A DNA stretch of 64,000 nucleotides from Isoptericola sp. BMS4 (GTDB lineage: Bacteria > Actinomycetota > Actinomycetes > Actinomycetales > Cellulomonadaceae): the NCBI RefSeq assembly GCF_011634835.1, contig NZ_SIRP01000001.1:372001-436000 (forward strand). Reading direction: 5' to 3'. Positions 8,396 through 18,842 of the stretch are shown piece by piece. Both the position numbers and the translations under genes were made by a program. The notes under the pieces are model-generated. The model had not been told where the DNA came from. It did no database searches and saw only the letters and a program-made list of their open reading frames with translations. The first letter of the stretch is position 1. Every line of letters begins with the position of its first letter.

Positions 8396-9181
8396 CTACC
8401 CGTCGAGGAGCTCCGGCAGGCGGGTGAGGTCGTCGACCACGTGCTCCGCCTCGGGCAGGTCGGGCTCGTGCTGCTGGCGGGAGAACTTTCCGGTGCGCAC
8501 CAGCACGGTGCGCACGCCGGCGTCGCGGCCCATGGCGATGTCCGACGTCCGGTCGTCGCCCACCACCCACACGTGCCGCTCGTCCGGTGCGGGGCTCACG
8601 GTGCCGAGCGCGAGCCGCAGGAAGTCGACGCTCGGCTTGCCGAGCGTGCGCGCGCGCACCTGCGCGGCGTGCTCCAGCGCCGCGGTGATCGAGCCCGTGT
8701 CGATCGCCGGCCGCCCGCCGCGCAGGAACCAGCGTCCGTGCTGCAGCGCCAGCAGCTCCGCGCCCTCCAGCACCGCGCGGAACGCGGCGTCGAGGGCCGG
8801 GTAGTCCAGCACGTCGCGCGTGTCCCCGACCAGTACGTGCGTCGGGCCGTCCTGCGGGTCGACCACCGTGATCGTCGACGCGAGCTGGTCGCGCACGGCG
8901 CCCGTCGCCAGCACGTGCACCCGCGGGTCGGGGTGCCCGGCGAGGTACGCCCCCGCGGCGTCGACCGGCGTGAACAGCTCCGCCGCGTCCAGCCCCAGTC
9001 CAATGCGACGCAGCATCGCCAGGATCGCCGCCGAGTCCGCCGAGTCGGTGTTCGTGACGAACCGGACCGCGTGGCCGGCGTCGCGCAGCGCCTCCACCGC
9101 GGCGTCCGCACCCGGGACCAGGTGGTCGCCCGCGTAGACCGTGCCCTGCAGGTCGAGCAGGACGGCGTGCCCGTGCGTCAC
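8396..9181 (-). CDS. HAD-IIA family hydrolase (NagD/LHPP-like)
   Basis: A 261-residue HAD-superfamily phosphatase of subfamily IIA. Motif I is LLDLQGTVYAGD. The second position, Asp in most HAD phosphatases, is Gln, as some LHPP/HDHD2-type members have Ser there. Motif II is FVTNTDSA, Lys is in TLGKPS, and motif IV is VGDDRTSDIAMG. A cap domain lies between II and III. A GAGGAGG Shine-Dalgarno 6 nt before GTG 9181 fixes the start and removes the upstream in-frame extension. The gene overlaps nothing; 47 bases separate it from DUF1992. The substrate is unknown. Confidence 0.88.
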   Translation of the reverse strand: MTHGHAVLLDLQGTVYAGDHLVPGADAAVEALRDAGHAVRFVTNTDSADSAAILAMLRRIGLGLDAAELFTPVDAAGAYLAGHPDPRVHVLATGAVRDQLASTITVVDPQDGPTHVLVGDTRDVLDYPALDAAFRAVLEGAELLALQHGRWFLRGGRPAIDTGSITAALEHAAQVRARTLGKPSVDFLRLALGTVSPAPDERHVWVVGDDRTSDIAMGRDAGVRTVLVRTGKFSRQQHEPDLPEAEHVVDDLTRLPELLDG

Positions 9182-9228
9182 GGTCGCCTCCTCGCCGCGG
9201 TCCGCGCGGGCATGGTTCCCGGCCTCCT

Positions 9229-9774
9229 TCAGCGGATCCCGTGCGCGCGGCGGCGCTCGCGCCAACGCGCCACCTCGCGCTCGACGTCGCGGGTCCTCGT
9301 GACGACGGGCGGGCCGCCCGTGAGCTGGCGCCGCGCGTCCACCACGCGGGCGTTGAACTCCTCGACGACGCGCCGCACCCGCGCCTCGTCGTGCTCCCGG
9401 TCGAGGGTGTCGTCCAGCTCGGCGTCGTCCTTCCGCAGCTGGCCGGCGGGCAGCACGCCGGTGATGTTCTCCCGCTCCACCAGGTTCTTCAGCCACCAGT
9501 CGGGGTCGTGGGTGCCGCCGATGCCGGGGATCGGCTTGCCCTGGCCGGGCAGGTCGTCGAACTCGCCGCGCCGGATCGCCTGGTCGATCACGGTGTCCAC
9601 CCACAGCGCCCGGTCGTCCATCCGGGGCCGTGGACCGGGCGCGTCGCCGTCGTCGGCCTCAGGGCCGTCGTCGCCCGCCTGCTCCGCTGCCACGTCTTGG
9701 TCGATGCGGTACTGCGCGACGTGCCGCAGGGGGTCGTTCTCCTGATGGTCCGGTGTGCGGCGGTGCGGCGTCAT
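9229..9774 (-). CDS. DUF1992 (DnaJ-homologue C28) domain protein
   Basis: A 181-residue protein with the DUF1992 signature near residues 60-115: WVDTVIDQAIRRGEFDDL then PGQGKPI. The rest is acidic at the N terminus (Asp/Glu/Gly-rich linker) and strongly basic at the C terminus. The function of DUF1992 proteins is not known. GAGGAGA precedes the ATG. It is divergent from the toxin-antitoxin pair, with about 97 bp between start codons, and may form an operon with the downstream HAD gene. Confidence 0.85.
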   Translation of the reverse strand: MTPHRRTPDHQENDPLRHVAQYRIDQDVAAEQAGDDGPEADDGDAPGPRPRMDDRALWVDTVIDQAIRRGEFDDLPGQGKPIPGIGGTHDPDWWLKNLVERENITGVLPAGQLRKDDAELDDTLDREHDEARVRRVVEEFNARVVDARRQLTGGPPVVTRTRDVEREVARWRERRRAHGIR

Positions 9775-9834
9775 CGGCGTCTCCTCGGTACGACTCGCTC
9801 CAGCCTAACGAGATGCTGGACCGTGCGATCGGTC

Positions 9835-9864
9835 TAGTCAGATCTGTCCAGAAGTCGATACGAT
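9835..9864 (+). promoter_or_regulatory. Candidate promoter of the antitoxin-toxin operon
   Basis: TAGTCA (9835-9840) and TACGAT (9859-9864) are 18 bp apart and could be -35 and -10. The expected start of transcription falls at about 9871-9872, on the ATG of the antitoxin gene, so the mRNA would be leaderless. Phd-type antitoxins usually repress their own promoter, but no clear operator repeat was identified. Confidence 0.45.
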
Positions 9865-9871
9865 GGTTCGT

Positions 9872-10108
9872 ATGAGCACCCGGGTGAGCATCTACGAGGC
9901 GAAGGCGCACCTGTCACGCCTGGTGGTCCGGGCGGAGCACGGGGAGGAGATCACCCTGACACGGCACGGCCGCTCGGTCGCGGTCCTCTCCGCCGTCCGC
10001 CGGCCGGACGCGGACCGGACGCCCGGTGCGTGGGCGGGCCGGGTGCGGGTCGCAGAAGACTTCGACAGCCTGACCGACGACGACCTGCGCGACTGGTACG
10101 GCGCATGA
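9872..10108 (+). CDS. Phd/YefM-type antitoxin
   Basis: A 78-residue antitoxin with the N-terminal DNA-binding Phd/YefM fold (VSIYEAKAHLSRLVVRAEHGEEI... and RHGRSVAVLSAV). The acidic C-terminal tail (EDFDSLTDDDLRDWYGA) would wrap the toxin. ATG 9872 is preferred to ATG 9863 because a -10-like TACGAT ends 7 nt before it; the upstream ATG overlaps that hexamer. Its stop overlaps the toxin start (ATGA), the usual layout for type II modules. It should neutralise the PIN toxin and repress the operon. Confidence 0.9.
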   Translation: MSTRVSIYEAKAHLSRLVVRAEHGEEITLTRHGRSVAVLSAVRRPDADRTPGAWAGRVRVAEDFDSLTDDDLRDWYGA

Positions 10109-10476
10109 GGGTGCTCGCCGACACCCACGTGCTGCTGTGGTGGCTCGCTGACGACCCGAACCTGTCGCCCGAGCACCGCCGCGTCCTGGCCGACCGGCGC
10201 AACGACGTCCACTTCTCGGCGGTCAGCGTCGCGGAGGTGGCGATCAAGGCGTCGCTCGGGAAGCTCGAGGCGCCCGAGGGCATGGCGGAGGTGCTGGTCG
10301 AGGGCAGGTTCGCGCCGGTGGACCTCACAGCCGAGCACGCGGAGCGGTTGCGGCACCTGCCGTGGCACCACCGGGACCCGTTCGACCGCATGATCGTCGC
10401 GCAGGCCCAGGTCGAGGGGATGACGGTGGCCACGGTCGACCCCGCGTTCCGCGACTACGACGTGCCGACCGTCTGA
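10105..10476 (+). CDS. PIN-domain ribonuclease toxin (VapC-like)
   Basis: A 123-residue PIN-domain protein of the kind paired with Phd-type antitoxins. Acidic active-site residues are visible: Asp6 in VLADTHVLLWW, Glu44 in VAEVAIKAS, Asp94 in HRDPFDRMIVAQA and Asp112 in VDPAF. All four are intact, so the toxin is probably active as a Mg2+-dependent RNase, often acting on tRNA. The ATG overlaps the antitoxin stop by 4 bases. The upstream ORF extension to 10030 is in the antitoxin region and is not used. Confidence 0.92.
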   Translation: MRVLADTHVLLWWLADDPNLSPEHRRVLADRRNDVHFSAVSVAEVAIKASLGKLEAPEGMAEVLVEGRFAPVDLTAEHAERLRHLPWHHRDPFDRMIVAQAQVEGMTVATVDPAFRDYDVPTV

Positions 10477-10518
10477 GGTCTCGCGTCCACCGACGGGGCG
10501 GACGGCATGATGGGCCGC

Positions 10519-11700
10519 ATGAAGGTCTCCCGCCGCAGCCACGTCCCGCCGTTCGCCGTCATGCAGGTGCTCGCCGCCGCGAACGAGCGCCGTGCGGCGG
10601 GCCGCGACGTGCTCAACCTCTGCGCGGGCGAGCCGTCCACCGGCGCGTCCGACGTCGTGCGCGGCCGCGCCGCCGAGCTGCTGCGCGACGGCGACCTCGG
10701 CTACACCGAGGCCATGGGCGTGCCCGCGCTCCGCGAGGCGATCGCGGCGCACTACCGCCGCTGGTACGACGTCGACGTGGACCCGGCGCGGGTGGCGGTG
10801 ACCACCGGGTCGAGCGGCGGGTTCCTGCTGTCGTTCCTCGCGGCGTTCGACGTCGGCGACCGGGTGGCGCTCGCCCGGCCCGGCTACCCCGCCTACAAGA
10901 ACATCCTCGCCGCGCTGGGCTGCGAGGTCGTCGAGCTCGACTGCGGGCCCGAGACGCGTTACCAGCCGACCGTCTCCTCGCTCATGGAGGCGTACTACGG
11001 CGGCGGGCTCGACGGCGTCGTCGTCGCCTCTCCCGCCAACCCCACCGGCACGATGATCACCCCGGCGGAGCTCGACGCCGTCGCCCGCTGGTGCGCCGAG
11101 CACGACGTCCGCCTGATCAGCGACGAGATCTACCACGGCATCGCCTACTCCACGGACGTCCAGCAGGCCACCGCCGCGACGTACGCGGGCTCGGGTGCCG
11201 TCGTCGTCAACTCGTTCTCCAAGTACTGGGCCATGACCGGCTGGCGGCTCGGCTGGCTCGTGCTGCCCGACGAGCTCGTCGGACCGGTCGACGCCCTCGC
11301 CGGGAACGTCGCCCTCTCTCCCCCGGCGCTCGCCCAGCACGCGGGGATCGCAGCCCTGTCCGACGCCGGGTACGCGGCCGCCGCCGAGGACGTCACCCGC
11401 TACGCCGCGTCGCGGGCCGCCCTGCTCGACCGCGTGGACGAGCTGGGCTGGCGCCCTGTCGCGCCCGCCGACGGAGCGTTCTACCTGTACGGCAACGTCA
11501 GCGCGTTCACGGGCGCCGTCGGCGGCGACTCCGTGGCGTACTGCTCCCGGCTCCTCGCCGAGGCCGACGTCGCGATCACCCCCGGCAGCGACTTCGACGC
11601 GGTGCACGGCGGCGACTGGGTGCGCCTGTCGTTCGCCGCCTCCCCCGACGTCGTCAGCCGTGCCGTCGACCGCATCATCGCCTGGCACCGCACCCTCTGA
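10519..11700 (+). CDS. Class I/II PLP-dependent aminotransferase (aspartate-aminotransferase-like)
   Basis: A 393-residue fold-type I aminotransferase. Motifs in order are LCAGEPSTGA, GYTEAMGVPALREAI, ASPANPTGTM (Asn contacting PLP), SDEIYHGI (Asp and Tyr), and NSFSKYWAMTGWRLGW with the PLP lysine. The C-terminal arginine in WVRLSFAA binds the substrate carboxylate. ATG codons at 10507, 10510 and 10519 are all in frame. 10519 is chosen because CATGAT (10506-10511) ends 7 nt before it and no Shine-Dalgarno is present. The amino donor is not known. Confidence 0.9.
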   Translation: MKVSRRSHVPPFAVMQVLAAANERRAAGRDVLNLCAGEPSTGASDVVRGRAAELLRDGDLGYTEAMGVPALREAIAAHYRRWYDVDVDPARVAVTTGSSGGFLLSFLAAFDVGDRVALARPGYPAYKNILAALGCEVVELDCGPETRYQPTVSSLMEAYYGGGLDGVVVASPANPTGTMITPAELDAVARWCAEHDVRLISDEIYHGIAYSTDVQQATAATYAGSGAVVVNSFSKYWAMTGWRLGWLVLPDELVGPVDALAGNVALSPPALAQHAGIAALSDAGYAAAAEDVTRYAASRAALLDRVDELGWRPVAPADGAFYLYGNVSAFTGAVGGDSVAYCSRLLAEADVAITPGSDFDAVHGGDWVRLSFAASPDVVSRAVDRIIAWHRTL

Positions 11701-11801
11701 CCGCGGCCGCCCGCCCGCCCGCGGACGAGGGACCCGCTCGCGGTCGCGTGCGGTCCCGCCGAGGAGCACGATCGAGTCCCGCGGTCCGCAAGGAGGAACG
11801 C

Positions 11802-12599
11802 ATGATCCGGCTCGTGACGATGAACGTGCGGCACGCGCTCGCCGACGACGGGCGCGTCGCCCTGGCCCGCCTCGGCGACCTGCTCGCCGGGCTGGGGGCC
11901 GACGTCGTCGCGCTGCAGGAGGTCGACCGCGGGCAGGACCGGTCGGGCGGTGCGGACCAGGCCGGTGCGCTCGCCGCGGCCGTCGGCGCGCTCGAGCACC
12001 GGTTCGTCCCCGCGCTGCTCGGCCCCCTCGACCCGCCGTGGCGCCGCCGCCGCGCGCCCGTCACTCCGCCGACCGGACGCCCCGGGTACGGCATCGCCCT
12101 GATGTCCCGGCACCCGGTCGACGTGTGGTGGCCCGTCCGGCTGCCGGGGCTGAACCTCCCCGGGGTCCCGCCGCTGGGCGTGGACGAGCCGCGGGTGGCG
12201 CTCGCCGCCGCCGTCGCGACGCCGGACGGGCCCGTCACCGTCGTGACGACCCACCTGTCCCAGCGCCATCCCTGGAAGTGGTGGCAGCTCGCCCGGCTGC
12301 GGCGGCGGCTGCGGCACGCCCCCCGCCCGCTGGTCGTGGCGGGCGACCTCAACGTGCGCGACGGGCTGCCCGCGCGGTGGACCGGGTGGCGCGACCTCGT
12401 GCACGTGCCGACGTACCCCCGGACCCGCCCGTGGATCCGGATCGACCACGTGCTGGTGGACGGCGAGGTGACCGGCGCCGCGCGTGCCCTCGACCTGGGG
12501 ATCAGCGACCACCGGGCCGTCGTCGCCGACCTCACCCTGCGCGGGAGCGCCGTCGTCGACGAGGACGAGGCCGACGACGCCTGGGACGAGGTGGCATGA
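11802..12599 (+). CDS. Endonuclease/exonuclease/phosphatase (EEP) family protein
   Basis: A 265-residue metal-dependent EEP hydrolase. Marks are RLVTMNVRHA (metal Asn), VVALQEVDRG (metal Glu), VTTHLSQRHP, VVAGDLNVRD (Asp/Asn pair) and the C-terminal RIDHVL...LGISDHRAVVADL with the catalytic Asp-His. No signal peptide or DNA-binding extension is seen, so it may act on a phosphodiester small molecule or nucleic acid. AAGGAGGAA precedes ATG 11802. The stop overlaps the start of the DUF6328 gene (ATGA), so the two genes are coupled. Confidence 0.88.
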   Translation: MIRLVTMNVRHALADDGRVALARLGDLLAGLGADVVALQEVDRGQDRSGGADQAGALAAAVGALEHRFVPALLGPLDPPWRRRRAPVTPPTGRPGYGIALMSRHPVDVWWPVRLPGLNLPGVPPLGVDEPRVALAAAVATPDGPVTVVTTHLSQRHPWKWWQLARLRRRLRHAPRPLVVAGDLNVRDGLPARWTGWRDLVHVPTYPRTRPWIRIDHVLVDGEVTGAARALDLGISDHRAVVADLTLRGSAVVDEDEADDAWDEVA

Positions 12600-13072
12600 G
12601 CGAGGAGGACACGACACCGGACCGCCCCGAGACGCCGGAGCAGCGCTCCGACCGCAACTGGAACGAGCTGCTGCAGGAGCTCCGGGTCATGCAGACCGGT
12701 GTGCAGATCCTCACCGGCTTCCTGCTGATCCTGCCGTTCCAGTCGCGGTTCGCCGACCTGGACGAGTTCCAGCACACCGTCTACCTGGTGCTCGTGCTGG
12801 TGAGCATCACCGCCACCGGCCTGCTCGTGGCGCCGGTCGCGCTGCACAGGGCCCTGTTCCGCAAGCACCTCAAGCGGTCCGTGGTGACGGGCGGCGACCG
12901 CCTGACGCGTGCCGGGCTGGTGCTGCTCGCGGTCGCTCTCGCGGGGACGGCGCTGCTGGTGTTCGACGTCGTCCTGGGACGGACGGCCGGGATCGTCACC
13001 GGCGCGTGCACGGCCGTGGTCCTGCTCGGCCTCTGGGCGGTGCTGCCGGCGGTGGTGCGCCGGCGGGCGTGA
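12596..13072 (+). CDS. DUF6328 family membrane protein
   Basis: A 158-residue integral membrane protein. The family motif near the N terminus is NWNELLQELRVMQTGVQILTG, running into the first membrane helix. Four hydrophobic segments lie near residues 34-54, 60-85, 103-125 and 132-150. The function is unknown; such genes are widespread in actinobacteria. It is the second gene of a pair with the EEP hydrolase (4-base overlap) and converges on the next membrane-protein gene. Confidence 0.82.
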   Translation: MSEEDTTPDRPETPEQRSDRNWNELLQELRVMQTGVQILTGFLLILPFQSRFADLDEFQHTVYLVLVLVSITATGLLVAPVALHRALFRKHLKRSVVTGGDRLTRAGLVLLAVALAGTALLVFDVVLGRTAGIVTGACTAVVLLGLWAVLPAVVRRRA

Positions 13073-13073
13073 G

Positions 13074-13112
13074 CGGGCTCCGCCGCACTGACCGCCTCAG
13101 GCGGCGAGCCCG
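13074..13112. terminator. Stem-loop between convergent genes
   Basis: CGGGCT and CGCCGC on the left pair with GCGGCG and AGCCCG on the right across a 14-nt loop, with a single unpaired C. It lies between the convergent DUF6328 and CBU_0592-like genes and overlaps the 3' end of the latter. No U-run follows, as is usual at this GC content. Confidence 0.5.
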
Positions 13113-13507
13113 ACGCGGTCGGCCTCCTCGGCGGCGCGGGGCTCCGCGACGGGTCCGCCGGCCGTCGGGTCGTCCGACCCGTCGACGACGAAGAGGTGCG
13201 GCTCCCCCGGCGACTCGGCCAGCACGGCGGCGACCGCCCGGGCGCGCTCGGCCTTGCGGGCCTTGGTGATGGTGCGCATCGCGGCGGCGCCGATCACGAC
13301 GGCCGCGACGTTCGCCAGCGCCGACGGCCAGATGCCGTTCGCGATCGCGATGAGCAGCATGACGAACGCGCCGCCGAAGTTGGAGAGCTGGAACGCGAGC
13401 GAGTCGGCGGTCCAGCGGCCTCGGCTCACCATGCCGTAGGCGAGCACCACGGCGAGAGCACCGACCCAACCGAGGGCGGTGATCACGGTCAGCAGGGAGA
13501 ACGACAT
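13097..13507 (-). CDS. CBU_0592-like small membrane protein
   Basis: A 136-residue protein. The first 80 residues hold three hydrophobic segments in the pattern of the CBU_0592 membrane domain (LGWVGALAVVLAYGMVSRGRW, then FQLSNFGGAFVMLLIAIANG and WPSALANVAAVVIGAAAM). The C-terminal 50 residues are soluble and Ala/Glu/Asp-rich. GGAGGT precedes ATG 13507, which excludes the longer ORF. No function is known. The region upstream (13508-13749) holds only the LysR promoter signals. Confidence 0.75.
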   Translation of the reverse strand: MSFSLLTVITALGWVGALAVVLAYGMVSRGRWTADSLAFQLSNFGGAFVMLLIAIANGIWPSALANVAAVVIGAAAMRTITKARKAERARAVAAVLAESPGEPHLFVVDGSDDPTAGGPVAEPRAAEEADRVGLAA

Positions 13508-13749
13508 CAGGCCACCTCCGGGGGCATGACGGGCAGCGCACGGCGGCGCCGCCCGGAGTCCGGGCAGCGCGCGGCGAGCACCACGAAGAAGGGTGTGAGT
13601 ACGGGGGCGCCGTCCGAGAACCGGGAGCCGGTCCGTGCCCCCGAAGACCCGGGGGCCGGGTCGTCCGACCTGGCGCTGCACCCATCTTGGAGCACGAACC
13701 TGCTTCAGCACAATCTCATCTTTCTGCGCGAGGCAGTTAGCATTTCTAC

Positions 13750-14658
13750 ATGGCTACCGACCCACGGAGACTTGCCTTTCTCCTTGCCGTCCACCGGTCC
13801 GGGGGCGTGCTCGCGGCAGCAGACCTTCTGCATGTCACCCCGTCCGCCGTGTCCCAGCAGATCGCCCGCCTGGAGGCCGAGGAGGGCATCGCCGTCCTCG
13901 ACCGCGGGCCGCGCGGCGTCACGCTCACGCCGGCCGGCCGCGTGCTGGCGGAGGCGGCGGAGCGGGTCGAGTCGGAGCTGCTCGAGGCGCGGCAGGCGAT
14001 CGCCGCCCTCGGTGAGGGCGTCACGGGCAAGGTCGTGCTCGGCGCGTTCCAGTCCGCGATCCGTGTGGTCGTCGCGCCGATGCTCCTGGACCTGGCCGAG
14101 CAGTACCCCGGCGTCGAGGTGGAGGTGCGCGAGCACGAGCCCGCGGACGCCCTGCGCATGCTCCGCGCCGGCGACCTCGACGTGATCCTGCTGGAGCGGG
14201 ACGTCGACATGGACGCGCCGGCCCCGCGCGGCGTGCACGACGTGCCGCTCGTCGACGAGCCGTGGTGCGTCGTGGTGCCCGCCGCGATGCCGCGCCCCGA
14301 GCGTCTCGACGACCTGCGCGACCTGCCGTGGATCGGCGCCGTGTCCGGCACGGCCGCGGACCGGGCGCTGCGGCGCCTCGGCCGCTCGCTCGGCGCCACC
14401 ATCACCACCCGGCACGCCTACTTCGACTTCGACACGGCGATGTCTCTCGTGGCGGCGAACCAGGGTGTCGCGATGCTCCCCGCGCTCGCGATGGAGCGCG
14501 GGGACGTCCCGGAGGGCGTCGAGTCCGTGAGCCTGGCCGGCCTGGGGTCGCGGCGGATCGTCGCCCGGCACCGCGCGACGCGGCACGAGCCCGGGCCGGC
14601 CGTGCGCGCCGTCGTCGACGCGATGGTCGACGTGACGCGCGACCTCGAGCTGGGCTGA
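13750..14658 (+). CDS. LysR-family transcriptional regulator
   Basis: A 302-residue LysR-type regulator. The N-terminal winged helix-turn-helix has LHVTPSAVSQQIARLEAEEG and LDRGPRGVTLTPAGRVL. A linker helix and a periplasmic-binding-protein-like effector domain (from about residue 90) follow. There is no Shine-Dalgarno. TAGCAT (13738-13743) ends 6 nt before the ATG, so a leaderless transcript is likely. The target genes are not obvious: the divergent neighbour starts 242 bp away and the downstream HdeD-like gene is on the same strand. The inducer is unknown. Confidence 0.92.
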   Translation: MATDPRRLAFLLAVHRSGGVLAAADLLHVTPSAVSQQIARLEAEEGIAVLDRGPRGVTLTPAGRVLAEAAERVESELLEARQAIAALGEGVTGKVVLGAFQSAIRVVVAPMLLDLAEQYPGVEVEVREHEPADALRMLRAGDLDVILLERDVDMDAPAPRGVHDVPLVDEPWCVVVPAAMPRPERLDDLRDLPWIGAVSGTAADRALRRLGRSLGATITTRHAYFDFDTAMSLVAANQGVAMLPALAMERGDVPEGVESVSLAGLGSRRIVARHRATRHEPGPAVRAVVDAMVDVTRDLELG

Positions 14659-14756
14659 CGACCGGGCCGTCCCGGCTCCCCCGGCGGGCGCCGGGCGGCC
14701 GGTGCTCCTAGCATCGCCAGCAGAGAGCGACCGGAGGCCCGGCCGGGGAGGCGGAC

Positions 14757-15389
14757 ATGCCCGACGACGCGACGACGCCGCTGTCCCGCCGCACGCTCGG
14801 GACCGCGCGGCGGCTGTGGGGCCTCGTCCACGTGCGGGCGGCCGCCTGCCTGGTGGGCGGGGTCGTGCTGTTCGCGAACCCGGACGAGGGGCTGGTCTGG
14901 CTGCGCTGGCTCCTCGGTCTGGTGATCCTCGCGCAGGGCGTGCTCCTCGCGCTCGAGGGGGTGCAGGAGCGGCGCGGCGACGGGGAGGTCGGTTGGCGCC
15001 TCGTCGCCGGCCTCGTGAGCGTGGGCGCGGCGCTGGTCATCGTCCTGTGGCCGTCGATGAGCGCACCGGCGCTGTTCCTCGTGGTGGGGCTGTGGGCGTG
15101 CGCGGCGGGCGTCACCGGCGCCGTGGGCGCCCTGCGGGCCCGGGCGGTCCGCGCGCCGGGCTGGGACTGGCGCCTGGCGAACGCGGCGCTGTGGCTGGTG
15201 CTGGGCGTGGTGGTGCTCGCGCGGCCGACGGACGACCAGGTGACGGTGGGCCTGCTGCTGGCGCTGTACCTCCTGATGACGGGCGCGGTGCTGCTCGTCG
15301 GGGGCCTGGCCACGGGCACGCGGGTCCGGGACGCCCGCCGGAGCGCGCCGTCGGGCGGGACCGGTGAGCAATCCGCCGGGCCCGGTTAG
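14757..15389 (+). CDS. HdeD/DUF308 family membrane protein
   Basis: A 210-residue integral membrane protein with six hydrophobic segments in three pairs, in the pattern of HdeD/DUF308 proteins (ARAAACLVGGVVLFANPDEGL-type helices, each pair ending in a short charged loop). In E. coli HdeD is linked to acid resistance; the function in actinobacteria is unclear. GGGGAGG lies before the ATG. The gene ends 34 bp before the glycine riboswitch, and a TAGACT hexamer over its last codons may be the -10 of the gcv operon. Confidence 0.75.
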   Translation: MPDDATTPLSRRTLGTARRLWGLVHVRAAACLVGGVVLFANPDEGLVWLRWLLGLVILAQGVLLALEGVQERRGDGEVGWRLVAGLVSVGAALVIVLWPSMSAPALFLVVGLWACAAGVTGAVGALRARAVRAPGWDWRLANAALWLVLGVVVLARPTDDQVTVGLLLALYLLMTGAVLLVGGLATGTRVRDARRSAPSGGTGEQSAGPG

Positions 15390-15422
15390 ACTGACGGCAC
15401 AACCACACAGCCGCTCGAACCA

Positions 15423-15655
15423 TGACGGGAGAGTCCGGCCCTCCGAGGTCGGCGCCGAAGGAGCAATACCCCTCCCCGGGAATCTCTCAGGCCCCCGTAC
15501 CGTCGTGGCGAGGCAACTCTGAAAAGTGGCCCGTCCCGTGCCCGGTGACCCCGGCGCGTGCGGACCCACCGACGGTGCAAGTCGGCGCGCCCCGCAGGCG
15601 GACCGGCAAAACTCTCAGGTCGACGCGTGCGTCCGATGACAGAGCGGGGAGGGAC
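15423..15655 (+). promoter_or_regulatory. Tandem glycine riboswitch (two aptamers)
   Basis: Two consecutive glycine aptamers precede gcvP. The first (about 15423-15528) has GGGAGAG, then GCCGAAGGAGCAA and AATCTCTCAGG, and closes near CAACTCTGAAAAG. The second (about 15541-15655) has CACCGACGGTGCAAG, AAAACTCTCAGG and GATGACAGAGCGGGG. These are the conserved core elements of the glycine riboswitch. It normally switches the glycine cleavage operon on when glycine is high. The gcvP start codon is about 50 nt past the second aptamer. Confidence 0.95.
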
Positions 15656-15705
15656 ACCTTTCGTGCCCCGCCCGCCATCCGGCCCGACCTCACGGAGCGC
15701 CCGAC

Positions 15706-18762
<3,057 letters not shown>

Positions 18763-18767
18763 TCCGC

Positions 18768-18823
18768 TGTGGGCGCGAGATTGGCGTTATTCGTCGCCGA
18801 ACAGCGCCAATCTCGCGCCCACA
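18768..18823. repeat. Family A palindrome, copy 1 (gcvP-gcvT)
   Basis: A perfect 19-bp inverted repeat starting 6 nt after the gcvP stop: TGTGGGCGCGAGATTGGCG (18768-18786) and its reverse complement (18805-18823). The outer 11 bp (TGTGGGCGCGA) and the flanks GC...AC match the second copy at 41576-41633. It sits inside the operon between gcvP and gcvT, so it cannot be a full terminator unless termination is partial. Confidence 0.85.
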
Positions 18824-18842
18824 ACACTGGAAGGGAGCCTCG

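Noticed and set aside
9863-9871. ATG at 9863 as the antitoxin start
   Set aside because: It overlaps the -10-like TACGAT. The ATG at 9872 has the spacing expected for a leaderless start and keeps the complete domain.
18768-18823. The gcvP-gcvT palindrome read as a phage attachment or IS end
   Set aside because: No integrase, transposase or target-site duplication is nearby, and a second similar copy occurs elsewhere after another stop codon.
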